The notes beneath the pieces were generated by a model. That model was not told the DNA's origin. It made no database searches and saw only the letters and a program-made list of their open reading frames with translations. A stretch of 64,000 nt of DNA from Cucumis sativus (lineage: Eukaryota; Streptophyta; Magnoliopsida; Cucurbitales; Cucurbitaceae), in contig NC_026658.2 in the NCBI RefSeq assembly GCF_000004075.3, forward strand, positions 25,284,075 through 25,348,074, in the 5' to 3' direction. The first letter of the stretch is position 1; each line of letters opens with the position of its first letter. Position numbers and translations under genes: made by a program. Shown here piece after piece: positions 11,662 to 23,841 of the stretch.

Positions 11662-13892
11662 AAGTCTACACAAAATCTTAAGCTTATGCTTCTGGATACT
11701 TTAACAAAGACATGGTTAGCTTTTTTAGCTGCTTGGTTAACTTAATTAGAGACACTAAGTAACATTTAGTAGAAAGAATCCTATATGAGTATTAGTTTAG
11801 GCAAACTAGTTACTCACGGTGATTAATGGGGAAAACATGAATTTATGATTGACATTAGAATTGGAAGATATAGGTTGTAGAAGTGTATTAGTAGGTTAAG
11901 GTACTAACCTTATTTAGCTATGTAATATTATTTAGGATTGGTGATGAATAGTATTTAGCCATTTAATATATAATTTTACTATATAGAGTCTCTGCTTCAT
12001 TTGTTTCAATTACCAATCACTATCAAATTCAAGAAAAAGAGATATTTATTGATGTTGGAGGAAAATGTTGGGTCACTTGTTTCCTTAGTAAGATTCTAAG
12101 GTTTTCATGAGGTAGGTTTTTTTTTTTTTTTCCTTTGGTAGGAATATAAAACTTTTTGACATCTCACGTGAATGTAATTAGGGTTGAACATGATAGACCA
12201 AGAAACTAAACAAGTCGATTAAAACCAATTGAACTTTTAAGGCAATCAATGAAAAGAGAGGAGGGATTTAGACAGTATCAATTTGGTAAAATTCAAAACC
12301 AACATTTCTTTAGAAAAGATCTAAAGCATTGAATTATCTACTCAATCGATTTATACTCCATAACGGTTGAGATTGATTTACGGATGAGATTGATTTGTAC
12401 ATTTACTAAATTGAGGCTTGATGGTTGTGTTTGATTGAAAAACTGATGAGTTGTGCAAACACTTCTATTTGCAATTGACCATATTTATATTTTAAAATTC
12501 ATTTAAATCCTCTAATATATATATATATATATAGCTTTCTTAGTTGTAAATCAATATTTTTTATTGGTTATTTTACATTTTAATGGGGATCATCCAGCAT
12601 AAAGAAAACAATAAAACAAAAAAAAATGGTACCATTCCTCTCAAATTTTATCATTTTTTTATGAGATTTAAATATACATTAAGAAACTATTGTCTGTGTT
12701 TTTGGAGAAGATTTTTAAATATAGAAAAATAAGTCCAATTATTTATAAATCATATTAAAATTTTCATCATTATTTAAAACACGTGCAAAAGTTGATAGAA
12801 GTCTATTAATATTTATTAATAATACAAATTAATACAAGTCTACCAATGATAAACATTGATAGAAGTTTATCATTGACATTATCAATGATAGAAGCTAATA
12901 TTGGTCTATCATTGATAGAAATTTATAAAAACTTATCATAGATAAAAGTGTTTATCCATTTTTTATTTATATGTAGATAGTTTGATATTTTTTCCATATG
13001 TGAAAATTTTTCTTTTTGAAAATATGTTTTCAAGGTTAACGTTTCAAGTAGGAGCGCTTGCAAAAATAGCAAAAAAATTAAAATAACATAACTTATGTCA
13101 CTATATTTTCTAAATTGTAAAAGTAGCAAATATAAAAACGGATCCCTTTAATGGTTCTCTAATAACCTTTCAATAGTCGCTAATTATTTGTGTTTATCAC
13201 ATTCACAATATGTGGAAAAAAAAAAATGCTATAAACTAGTTTTTTTTAAATAAAAAAAAATTCATCTAATGCAATTTTCCTTTTATAAGTATTCTTGCGA
13301 AAACCAAAATTAAATTTAGATTATCTTTTTATACAAATATCACCATGTAAAACTAATATAACCTTAATTTATAGAGAAAAAAAAACAATCATATTATTAA
13401 AGACAGACTGTTCTATGATTTAAATTATATATAAATCATTTGACGAACATTGTTGGAATAATACATTATTCTAATATATTCTCATACAATAATTTAAAAC
13501 AACAAATGCAACTACTTGATTTTTGTTCAAACTTCCTTTATAAAGAATAACATATTTTCAACGGTTTAAAATATTTACAAAATATAGTAAAATTTCAAAA
13601 TTTTATCGACGATAGTTACTAATAGTTAAACTATATACCAAAACAACTTTGATTAATTAGACACGATCTAATCTATAATTTTCAGTGGGTTTGGACTTTC
13701 GACAACTAGTAATTAGCCAAAACTTTTCTTTCTTTTTTTTTTTTGCAAAGAAAACTGAACTTTAACGTTTTTCTAGCAAATGTAGCTTTCATTTTTATAG
13801 CTAAAGTGAATTTGGCTCAAGTGATATAGGTATGATCTTCATTCCTCCTAAAAATAATAATATATGATTTTTTTTAAGGATATCTAAATATA
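11662..13892. other. Intergenic region between MSL copies 2 and 3
   Basis: About 2.2 kb, AT-rich and with no supported gene. It holds an (AT)n tract at about 12514-12533, a cluster of ATCATTGATAG palindromic repeats at 12790-12950, and a 13550-13640 stretch of AT-rich words (AAATATTTACAAAATATAG) that recur elsewhere in the window. The ORF at 12923-13129 (minus) is low complexity. Confidence 0.65.
12790..12950. repeat. Cluster of ATCATTGATAGA-type palindromic repeats
   Basis: GATAGAAG and TCTATCATTGATAGA-like words occur about eight times in both orientations within 160 bp. A second cluster lies at 47555-47640 and single copies occur elsewhere (for example near 32890). I associate this repeat type with cucurbit intergenic DNA. 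It is non-coding and can form several small hairpins. Confidence 0.65.
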
Positions 13893-14641
13893 TTGTCCTT
13901 CAAATTAATTTTCCAATCCCAATATATTTCAAATGGAGACGAATAGGTACCATTACGTTCCAGTGTTTAGAGTTAATACAGCTCTGTTTTCTTTTTCCTT
14001 CCAAATTTATATAATATATGACTTGACTTTGCAACGATCCCCTGAAATAACTTGTTTTCCCATGAGGGAAAAAAAATCCAAACATACAATGAAAATAAAA
14101 TAAGTAACGAGTTAGTTAAAATAATTAGAAAATGTTGCACGTCTCCCTCACTATATTGTGGATGAAAGGAAGATGAATAATAGTAACAATGGCAGCAACC
14201 AAACAAATCTGGTGCATAAATCTTTGGTCCAGATGGATTTTCATTGTCAACCATTGTTGGCCATTTCTGTGTTGTGAGTGCACCACTGTTGAGCCAAGTT
14301 CATTGTTGAAGGAAGCTCCGACTCAGCTGCCACTGTTCCCCATTGCCCTCTAGTTTTTGACATTTCTAATTTTTTACTCCACCATTTTTCTTATTCCCAC
14401 TTTCTTTCTCTTTGTTTTTGTTTTAAAAAAGTGGGTTTCTGTTCTTGCTCATTTTTTCTGTTTCTATGTGTGATTTTTGCATTAAAGAAACTCTTTCTGT
14501 TTTCTGTGGTTTTCTTGGGATGCCGTCTTAGTCTTAGCTTGAGTTTTCTTTTCTTCATTAAGCTCGATGATTTTGATTGTGTTTTGGTTTGTTCTCAAAC
14601 CCTTTTCTTTGAATTCGTCTGTTTAGTGTTAGGCTTTAATT
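13893..14641 (+). promoter_or_regulatory. Duplicated upstream region of MSL copy 3
   Basis: Counterpart of 8212-8900. Shared blocks include GACGAATAGGTACCATTACGTTC, TATAATATATGACTTGAC and TGGGTTTCTGTTCTTGC-like leader text. Indels and substitutions are scattered throughout. The leader lacks a GGTAAGT donor at the position used in copy 1 (the text reads TTTTCTGTGGTTTT) but keeps the TTTAG site before the start. Confidence 0.6.
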
Positions 14642-17503
14642 ATGATGGATGTGGACATCAGTAATCCTTCAAAAGTTGTTCCAAGAAGTTCGCCTCCAAA
14701 GGAGAGTGAAAATGGAGGTCAATTTGTGGTTGAGCTTAGCGGAGTTGAAAATGGATACTCTGTTCAAGAACAAAACAAAGTCAATTCACAGACCAACGAG
14801 CTGATTGATTCTAGTATTAGCTATGGCAACGATTCACAACTCGCGAATAAGCCACAGAATATCTCAAGTTCAAATGGAAACCTCATACTAAGAAGAGCAA
14901 TCCTTTCGAAAGCCAAATCCAGATTTGGAGTACAACCAGTTTATACAGATTCAAACATGTTTGAGGAGGAGAATTATCCGTCGTCAAGAGAGCAAATCGG
15001 GGAAACTTCATCTAGAAACTTTACTCACAACACGCAGAAGGCCACACCCGAGAAAAAAGATGAGAAGCACAAGAAAGTGAAGGTGAAGACAGTGATCAAG
15101 TGGATTGGAGTTTTTTGCATAATTAGTTGCTTAGTGGCTAGCTTGACTGTTAACCCTTTGAAGAATCGCTTCCTTTGGGGTTTGAAGGTCTGGAAATGGT
15201 GTTTACTTGCTACTGTGATTTTGTGTGGATTGTTATTTACTCGTTGGGTTATGAATGTGGTTGTCTTTTTGATAGAGAAGAACTTCTTGTTTAAGAAAAA
15301 AGTACTTTATTTTGTTCATGGGTTGAAGAAGAGTGTCCAAGTTACCCTTTGGTTAACATTGGTTCTTGCTACATGGGAGTCACTGTTTGATCGGAGAAAC
15401 CATATGGTTTCAAATTCGGGGATCAATGCTAAAGTTTTAGATCTTGTTACGTGGACTTTGGTAAGCCTTCTTATAGGGGCATTCCTGTGGTTGATTAAAA
15501 CATTGTTGCTGAAAATAGTGGCCTCCAAGTTCCATATGAACCGATTTTTCGACAGAATACAGGAATCCATTTTCCATCATCATATTCTACAAACCCTCTT
15601 GATGGCTCGTACACAGGAGGATGAAAGTTTTGCCGAGTTCAGGTGTTGTCGATTTTCTTTTGAGAGTAAAAAATCAGACTGTCAAAAGGCGATTAACATA
15701 GAAAAGATTCTCCAGCTGAAGCGAGAGAAGGTTTCGGCTTGGAAAATGAAGACATTGGTTGATGCAGTTACTAGTTCAGAGATGTCAATATCAAAAACAC
15801 TCGATGAAAGCTACCGAAATGCTGATGATGGTGAGATCACAGACGAGATGAAAGTTGCCAAACAAACAGCTAAGAAGATCTTCAAAAATGTTGCTCCTGG
15901 AAAGAAGTGAGAAACTTTCTTTTTTGCTTGTGATCTTTTGTTCAAACTCATGTTAATATATGACCAATTCCCTTTTGTTAGGTTCATAGAGGAAAAGGAT
16001 CTTCTAAAATTCATGATCGATGAAGCAGAAGTTAATCTTCTGTGGCCACACTTTGAGGTAGATAAGACAAAGAAGATTGACATGAAAGGCCTAACAAATT
16101 GGGTGGTGAGACCTTGTATCTATTATTTATCGTCAGTCATATTGAGTCATCAAGCCACATGAACACATTAAAAGTGTTGCTCGTCGCTAGGACCCACTTC
16201 CTGAATTTGAATAGAAACGAAACATAGTCGAATGAGAGTTCCATTAAAATTAAGAGGTGTTTTGGATTCTGTTGTAGGAAACACAAGTCTGTAATGTAAT
16301 CGTCTCATATAAACTATGAGAATCATTCTCACTTGATCATCCCCTAATAAGGAAAGAATGTCTTAGAATACAATAAACGCACAGGATCCTTACTGTCAAG
16401 ATGACTGAGTATACTTTATTGAAGATCTTTTCAGTGAAAACCCCTAGTGATAGCCAAACATTTAGTCCCTCTTTCTTCCTTGACTTCATTATTTTCTGAA
16501 TGATATTTTTTCAAGCCGGTGTGTGTCGGTAATGTTCTATGGCACGTAGTAACTTCTTTTTGTGCAGGTGAAGGTTTATCAAGGGAGGAAAACTCTAGCA
16601 CATGCCTTGAAAGACACTAAAACAGCAGTGAAGCAATTGAATAATTTAGTAGCAGCGCTTATTGTAGTAGTGACAGCTGTTATTTGGCTTCTGTTGATGG
16701 AAATTGCTACAACCAAAGTACTCGTCTTCCTTCTAACTCAGCTTGCAGTGGCAGCTTTCATGTTTGGAAACACTTGCAAGAATACATTTGAAGGTCTAAT
16801 CTTTGTGTTTGTGATGCATCCATTTGATGTAGGGGACCTTTGTGTTGTCGATGGCATCCAGGTAAGCTTCTTAACTTGCAGTCATCAAAGTCTCCTGTTT
16901 CTTTCCGCCTTTAACTTGTGGCAATATGCAGCTGTTGGTTGAAGAAATGAACATCTTGACAACAGTCTTCTTGAAACTCAACAATGAGAAGGTGTATTAT
17001 CCCAACTCAGTTTTGGCTACAAAACCCATCACTAACTACTACAGAAGTCCAGACATGGGTGACACCATCGAATTCTCAATCAGTTTCACAACGCCATTGG
17101 AGAAGATTGGGGTCATGAAAGAAAAAATAAAGAGGTGGGTGGATGTGACACAAATAATGGAGATTTTGAATGCATCTTTACGAATATTTCGATCATTCTA
17201 CAATGAAATAAAGATCATTGTTTCACAATACATGTGATCCTTATCAATGGCTGCAGGTATTTGGAGGATAATCCACAACACTGGTACCCAAATCATAGTG
17301 TGGTGGTGCAGGAGATTGAAAATGTAAATAAGATAAAGATCGCTCTTTATACGAACCACACCATGAACTTTCAAGATTGGACTGAGAAGAACCAACGAAG
17401 AACAGAGCTCGTGATGGAGTTAAAGAGAATTTTTGAAGAACTGAAGATCAACTACAATCTTCTGCCTCAAACAGTTCATCTCTTCCCAATTGAGGGGCAC
17501 TGA
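14642..17503 (+). CDS. MSL10: MscS-like mechanosensitive ion channel, MSL10 type, tandem copy 3
   Basis: Exons 14642-15906, 15982-16105, 16568-16861, 16932-17134 and 17257-17503 join to 710 aa (709 if the second ATG at 14645 is used, which aligns with the MDV start of the other copies). Exon 2 is one codon longer than in the other copies (IDEAEVN). The N-terminal cytosolic region is shorter and more divergent: the TPRRSL motif is replaced by ILRRAIL and the acidic PEEEDEED-type segment is reduced. The membrane core matches copy 2 closely. In the linker after the last helix the usual GDRC is GDLC, and the helix has CKNTFEG where copy 2 has CKTAFEA. The beta domain is intact, so the gene is probably functional, with altered regulation or gating possible. 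Confidence 0.92.
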
Positions 17504-18845
17504 AGTCTACAAAAAATCTTAAGCTTGTGCTTCCGGATACTTTGACAAAGAAATGGTTAGATTATTTTAGCTGCTTTATTAACTTAATTAAAGAACACTA
17601 AGGGGGTGTTTGTTGGACTGTAATGGAATAGAAATGTCATGGCATCCAAAACTCATGTTTAGATTGAGTGTTTTGGACTCGAATTATAATACCAAACTCA
17701 ATCGATTTCCTCTGTTTTCAATCTAACCCTCTTTTCCACCATTGTCACGCTTCAAGATTTGTCGTTCCGCTTCGACCTCGACCTTCAAGCATCTCAACAC
17801 TCCTCTAATTCACAGTAGTCCGAATTACATTTCAGAAAGGTTTTTGGGGTGTTGAATTAAAATATGATGTATGGAGTTTGTATGTTTGTAGGGTTTATAC
17901 GTGTTTGTAACGGAGTTGTTTTGTATTAGTTCATGTCTTTATGGTGATAATGTCCGGTGGTGGTGTTTTTTCCAACCTAAATAATCTGTTTTTATGGTGA
18001 TCATTTTCGTTTGAAAACTTTTTATTCAATAATGATAAATATCTTTTAAAATAAACTATGGATTGCATTTTCTTTTCTTGTTTGGGAGTTTTGGTAAAAT
18101 GAGGTTTAGGGTTTACTTTTGGTTCATGCAATTCAAAAAAATTTAATTTAAACCATTCATTTTACAAGTTTGTGCATGTGACTGTTCTAATTAAGATTGA
18201 CAAAAGCATATCACATTCATTAGTAAAAATAGAGATTTTGATTTATATTGTAAGTAAATTATCTCAAAATGTAATTGTATTATAGTGACCTTATTAATGT
18301 TCACGTTACATGTCAAAAAAATATATATAACAAACGGCCACATAGTGGGGTTAAGTCTCCTTAGAACTCAAGGACACAAATGTGTTCAAGTAAGGTCGTC
18401 ACACAGTGAGGTTTGAAAAAAAAAGAAGTCTAAATGAAATGAAATGAAATGACATATAAAGATATAAAGATATAATTGCGCCATTAAATGAAATGGCTAA
18501 AAGTCTAAACTTGTTTCTTCATATGATACTATTATTTATTTAATGGTATGTTAGCATTAAATGAAATATAAAAGTCTAAACGTGTTTCATATTATTATTT
18601 ATTTAGTATAAATTTAAGATGCGAATCTATTCCTTCACCTACATTTCATATGATTAAGATTGGAAAAGATACGGACAACCGGGAATATCTAGTTATTTAT
18701 AGTATTCTATCTCTAAAAACTATACTGGTCAAATAACTAAAAGAATTAGAAGAAGAAGATGAAGAAAATAAAGAATAAAGTTATCATTAAAGGAGAGCTT
18801 AGCTTTGTAATCCGATGATAATGGAAGGTAATTGGGATCCATCCA
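17504..18845. other. Intergenic region between MSL copy 3 and the convergent PEX10 gene
   Basis: About 1.3 kb between two 3' ends. A GGGGGTGTTTGTTGGACTG motif at about 17602, resembling the termini of plant non-autonomous DNA elements, is followed by AT-rich text. Short tandem repeats (AAATG and ATATAAAG units) lie at 18431-18475, and a direct duplication at 18483-18606. No gene is supported; the ORF at 17931-18131 (minus) has no recognisable features. Confidence 0.6.
18483..18606. repeat. Direct duplication of about 55 bp
   Basis: ATTAAATGAAAT, then AAAAGTCTAAAC, then TGTTTC and ATTATTTATTTA occur in the same order at 18483-18543 and 18556-18606. The units are imperfect and nearly adjacent, so this is a local non-coding tandem duplication. 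Confidence 0.6.
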
Positions 18846-21800
18846 TTAGAAATCTGAATGATATAGACATACTAAGCTTGAATGATTAATGGGAGTTCTG
18901 CAAAGTGGGCATTCAGGTTTTTCATTGCACCATTCCATAATGCAGTTCCTGTTCATAATATTAATTTTTTTATAAAAAAAAAAAAAAAGTCAACCTGATG
19001 AAGATGAAGTAGAGCGAAAAAGAGAGAGAGAATTGGTGAGTTATGAAAGAGAGAGTACCAGCAGAATACATGGCCACAAGGTGTGGCTGTTGGGTGTTGG
19101 CGATTACTTAGACACAGCGTGCATTTGCTTATTCCACTGCCAGTATTAAACTGCACAACAAATTACCATATCTTTTCAATATATTCTCTGTCATTTTCTA
19201 TGACTTCCAACTATACAAACTACTAACTCACTTTCAATCTGAAATCAAATAGGTCACTTTGATCCACTTTAAAAAGTAACTTTCCATTTTGTGTTTTAAT
19301 AGATATCTAGTATTTTGTGTACAGCAATTTCGTAAAATTTTTAAAAACGTCAAATATGTCGATTGATTAGACACAAAATGAAAAACTCAGTGACTTTTAG
19401 ACAACAAAGCAATAATTTCGAGATTTTTAGAAACCTTTGGAAGTTAAAAAGTAACTAACTAATTTGAAAGATTAAGGATCTATAAGACACTTTGGAAGCC
19501 TCCATGCCATAAATCTCATTATCTTCCACTACTTGCACCACAATAAGCTTCATATGGTATATCTTACGCAATAACAGTTAACTTCATATTAATACTATGG
19601 TGCATTTAATTCCCATAAGAATTCGCTCTAATTAATTTTTTTTTGGTAATTTATTTCTCATCTCCTCTGTTTTTCTATGTACAAAGTACTGCAAAATGAA
19701 GAAAAGTTGAATGTTCATGTCAGAGCAATTGAATCATGGTACCTCAGAGTGAGAAGGATCAGACACCCAATTTCCAGAATCACCATCAACCGATATTAAA
19801 TTACCTTCCTCATTTAAGACAGGCAGACCACGACCTACCATAAGTAAACAGAATTAAATACCCATGTTCGTGAAAATATTACAAGTTTAGGGGGGGAAAA
19901 CGAGTTGAAATAATAATGATAATAATATAGACAAAAACAATTCATCTTAGATCAGATATATATATATATCCGTGTGCGTGTGGGTGGAAACAGGAACAAT
20001 TTGTCTTAGATCAAATATTATAAGAGGCATGGTATATAGCATAATACATGACAAGGACAAAAAAAGTGTCAAACAAATGGTTGGTTTCTTTCCTTCCGTA
20101 AACCCTAAAAGAAATCACGAGTTATATGGAGTCACAAAAGAACTTTAACATTCTTGAAAGAGTGACCCAAGAGAATTGAGCTAAGGTTTGTAGTAATATC
20201 TCTCGGAAGCACCAAAGTCCATTTAAAAGCACCGCAAAGTTTACTCCAAGAGTTACAGGAAAATGTGCAAAGGAGAAAAGGGTATTTACGAGATTCATCA
20301 TAGTCCTGCACATTATACACTATCCAGAAGATAATGCCATATTTGGCATGCGCTTGTGTAAGGCATCTTTAGCGTTTATAGCCTTGTGGGCCAATTCTCA
20401 AAGGAAAATTTTGATCTTCTTGGGGTATTTGTCCTTCCATATACCTCTAGTCAAAATAAGACTCCAAAAAACCCGCTCCATCACCCATATCAGCTAAGAG
20501 AGATCTGGTGAAGAAGTGTCCATCCGGATTGAGAGGACATTTCCAAGCATCTTCCAGTTGAGTGATAACGATTGGGCCAAAAACCATGCTTTGATCAGCC
20601 CATTCCAAAGCCTCATCATCTTTAAAATTCCTCACTAAATTGAGGTCCCAGAAGCTATAACTTGCATGCCAAGTATCTCTGGTAGTGGCAGATTCATCTA
20701 GAGTTGATCTATATAACAGGATGTAACACATGGACAATGGTTGGTTGAAGATGCAGGGGGGAGGCTCCATTGCCATTATGGTCCTACACTCTGCTAGTGA
20801 TTTTTTTAAAAAAAGGAAAGAAATCAAGAATTCAAAGTTTTTCTTCAAATCTCCCAACTTTATTATGCGCCTCTTTTTACAAATTTATGGCTCTACCCTG
20901 ATAATACTCTCGAAGCTCAGCCCCACCAGATTGTATGACATTTATGATTTACCATGGATTTCTCCATTGACCCACTCCATATACAAACGAGACAAAAGAA
21001 TATAAGCAAGACAGTGCCGGGGAAAATAAATATACAAATATTTCAATAATAAATTGTATAACGTTAAGAGCCTAGTACCTGATGAGCTAGGATTTGCTCC
21101 AAATGATGCCGGGTTAATTGAACTTGAAACAGATGATAAACTACTGCGTCTTAAGCCTTCGGCAGCGATGATGCAAAGTTGAATCAGTAAAAATACTCCA
21201 AGTATTTGGTATCTAAGTCAAAATATAATGGGAGAGAGTCAATGTTTCTGAGTATACATATTCATAATTTAAATGTTGACGCTAAACCCAAATGGCATTT
21301 TGAATCAAGCGAAAAACAAGAAAAATTATGAATAAAGAGAGAGATGGAAAAGTTAATGAAGAAATGCAAAACAACCATGCCAGGAAGGGTGACAAACAAA
21401 CATGGTCACCTAGAAGAAGGTGAAAGGAAAAAAAATGAGAGAGAATTAAATTCTAAACATAACATTTGGGCTCAAATATCTCAGATGCTACGATGACTTT
21501 TTTTTTTTTGGTGGGGAGGGGGGGTGAGAAAATTAGACAAACTCAAGATATTAACAGACTTGCTACTCTAAAGAAAACCCCGTTTGAAATTGAGAATGTA
21601 AGTTTGTGTTCAAAACCTGGGTCTTTGATTAGATGGCTTTCCAATGAACACATAGCGAATGCCTGCAGCTCGTTTGGATATATGATAATACAATCCTGCG
21701 AGTTAAAATTCCAATATTAGACCAAAAGAAGTCCTCAAATCTGTTTACATGAACATCAATAATAGTATTTGAAACTCTACAACTAGGAATCACCTTCAAA

Positions 21801-23841
21801 ATAGAAAAACATGAGGTTTGTGCGAAGAGCCAGTTGCAAAAATTCACGAACTAGAGGTAAAACCTGTGAGGCATTATAAGATTATTACAACTAAAATAAA
21901 AAGATGTGGGAGGACAAACAAGTAAAGAAAAAAAAGGGCAAGTCAAGTCAAGGAAATAAACCAGATCTAAATAGTGAACTTTAAATTCTTTGATTTCTAT
22001 CTTAGAATTAGTTGTAGAGAACAATATGTAAACAACGATATACTTAACGTATTATCCAAATAAATATTTTGGAATATAACTCAAACTGACAAAAACACTA
22101 AATTGTCATATCCTAAATTCAAATTACGACAAACCTAAAATATCGAAACTACAATGTACTAGCTTCAAATTTGCAGATTCCATGAGTAAATATATGATGA
22201 GAGTGTACCGAAGGCCAGCATCGAACTGTTCGCAACCATAATCGACTAATTTTTGCCCTCAATCTCATTGTGTAAGAAGCAGACCCTGGGGTTGAAGAAG
22301 GTTGAATTTCCATGGTTAACAAAGACTGAGAAGATGCATCTCCTGATGCAATTTCTCCATAGAATTCATCAGACAGAGAATCAGCAAGCATGATACCACG
22401 AGAAGCTACTCTAGAGCTGGAAAACAAACAACCATTGTAAGTTTATCAAGTGAACATTGATGCATCAGAGATCACAAAAGGTAAACATAGTTATAAGTTA
22501 CAACTGTAAATCAGGGACATTTGTGATAGCGAACCTAATTCTTTCAGCAATATACGGGACTGCTGTCTGGTATACGATGAAAAGAGCACGTCTTGCTGGA
22601 TTTGGAGAAAGTCCATAAGGTCCAGAGACCTAAAACAATAATTGAAGAACACAAATATTAAATATACATATATAAAAACCCAGTAGTAGTAAGAAATTAA
22701 TCATACTAATTATTACAAAATGAAATCGTCAGCTACAATTTTGTCAGAAACTCTAAGCAGAAAAAATGATATTAAAAAAGATAAACTAATTGTCATTCGA
22801 TTGAAATAAGCTATACCAAATACCCATGCATAATTATAGGAGTCAAATCTTTATCCACCTGATTGATATCACAATATTCTTCACCAAGTGTTTGCTGTCC
22901 TGACCCAGTTGTTAACACATAATACAACATCTGTCCTAGAAGCTTTGTCTGCAAACGAAAAAGAAAATAGAGATTTCAACATCCTTTTAAAATTGCCGAC
23001 AATGTTAATGCATCATAATCCAAGAGCAAGAAAAATTCCCTAAAACTCCTGAGCTCTTCTGCAGAAATATGAATTAAGGAAAACAATCAGGCATAGAGGG
23101 TCTCAATACTTCTTCAACCAAAGAAACTTAATGTCCTCTACAACTAACCTCGTTTCCTTTTCCATTATTTCAGCATCACTCACCACCAAATATATCTTAT
23201 AATTGTAACTACAATTAATAGTAGCAAGTTTTACCCTTCAAAGCTAAATGTAGAAATACAATTCTATAGAAATTGAAAGGAATCAAATCCAGAACTAACC
23301 TCACTCTGATACGCCACAGCGAGCCGAGCGCCTATAGTGAAGAGAAAATAAAGGTAAATCAAACTAAACTCATCCTTAATTCATAACATAGAATTTAACT
23401 ATCATAAGAAACGAATATTTATTACTTCACACTACTAAACTAAATGCCACTCCTTTATATATCTACTACAAAAAAAGGAGTTGTCGGTTAGCAAAATAGA
23501 ATAAACAGAAGATACCCAATTACCCGAAAACACAAAATGAAGAATTGGCTAAGCCAAACAACAAAACGAAAGTAGAAATTTCGATTTCGATTTCCAAGAG
23601 CTGATTAATCATAACAATCAAATTCGAGTATAAGCAACAGACCAAAGAGGTGGCGAAAAGCGTCGCGACAAGCATCATAAACAAAGGAGGCATACTGATC
23701 GTCCTTTTCGGCTGCTCGCATAATCTCCGGCTGAGCAGCAAGAGGAAAACGGTGAGGTCCAGGCGGGTGGGAGTGGGAGGGACCTGCTTCTGAGCTGAAA
23801 CCTGAGTCCCCTGATAGAGAAGCTTCCATTTCTGTAGCCAT
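18846..23841 (-). CDS. PEX10: Peroxisome biogenesis factor 10, RING E3 ligase
   Basis: Eleven exons read right to left: 23643-23841, 23300-23331, 22859-22948, 22535-22629, 22209-22416, 21794-21863, 21617-21695, 21079-21212, 19743-19834, 19059-19150 and 18846-18948. They join in frame to 397 aa, close to plant PEX10 (about 380). PEX10 works with PEX2 and PEX12 in the peroxisomal membrane to ubiquitinate the import receptor PEX5 for recycling. The N-terminus carries the conserved [20 protein letters not shown] block. Membrane-embedded segments follow ([50 protein letters not shown]). The C-terminal RING is C3HC4: Cys343, Cys346, Cys358, His360, Cys363, Cys366, Cys377, Cys380. An intron splits the RING at the Trp364 codon. 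Intron 8 (19835-21078) holds a decayed LINE fragment. Start is the first ATG; a second in-frame Met lies at residue 5. Confidence 0.95.
20118..20760 (-). mobile_element. Decayed LINE reverse-transcriptase fragment in PEX10 intron 8
   Basis: Minus-strand translation in shifting frames gives text typical of the 3' part of plant L1-type LINE polyproteins: [21 protein letters not shown], then [14 protein letters not shown] followed by a stop and [19 protein letters not shown], then [19 protein letters not shown] and [14 protein letters not shown]. This matches the layout of the zf-RVT region downstream of the reverse transcriptase. At least one in-frame stop (where Trp is expected) and frameshifts show it is dead. 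It lies in the same orientation as PEX10 and within an intron, so the mRNA is not necessarily changed. No poly(A) tail or target duplication could be defined. Confidence 0.65.

Noticed and set aside
12790-12950. CRISPR-like array
   Set aside because: Repeats are short, palindromic, irregularly spaced and in a plant genome; no spacers of constant length.
20447-20857. 136-codon minus-strand frame as an independent gene inside PEX10
   Set aside because: It is part of a decayed LINE polyprotein broken by stops and frame changes on both sides.
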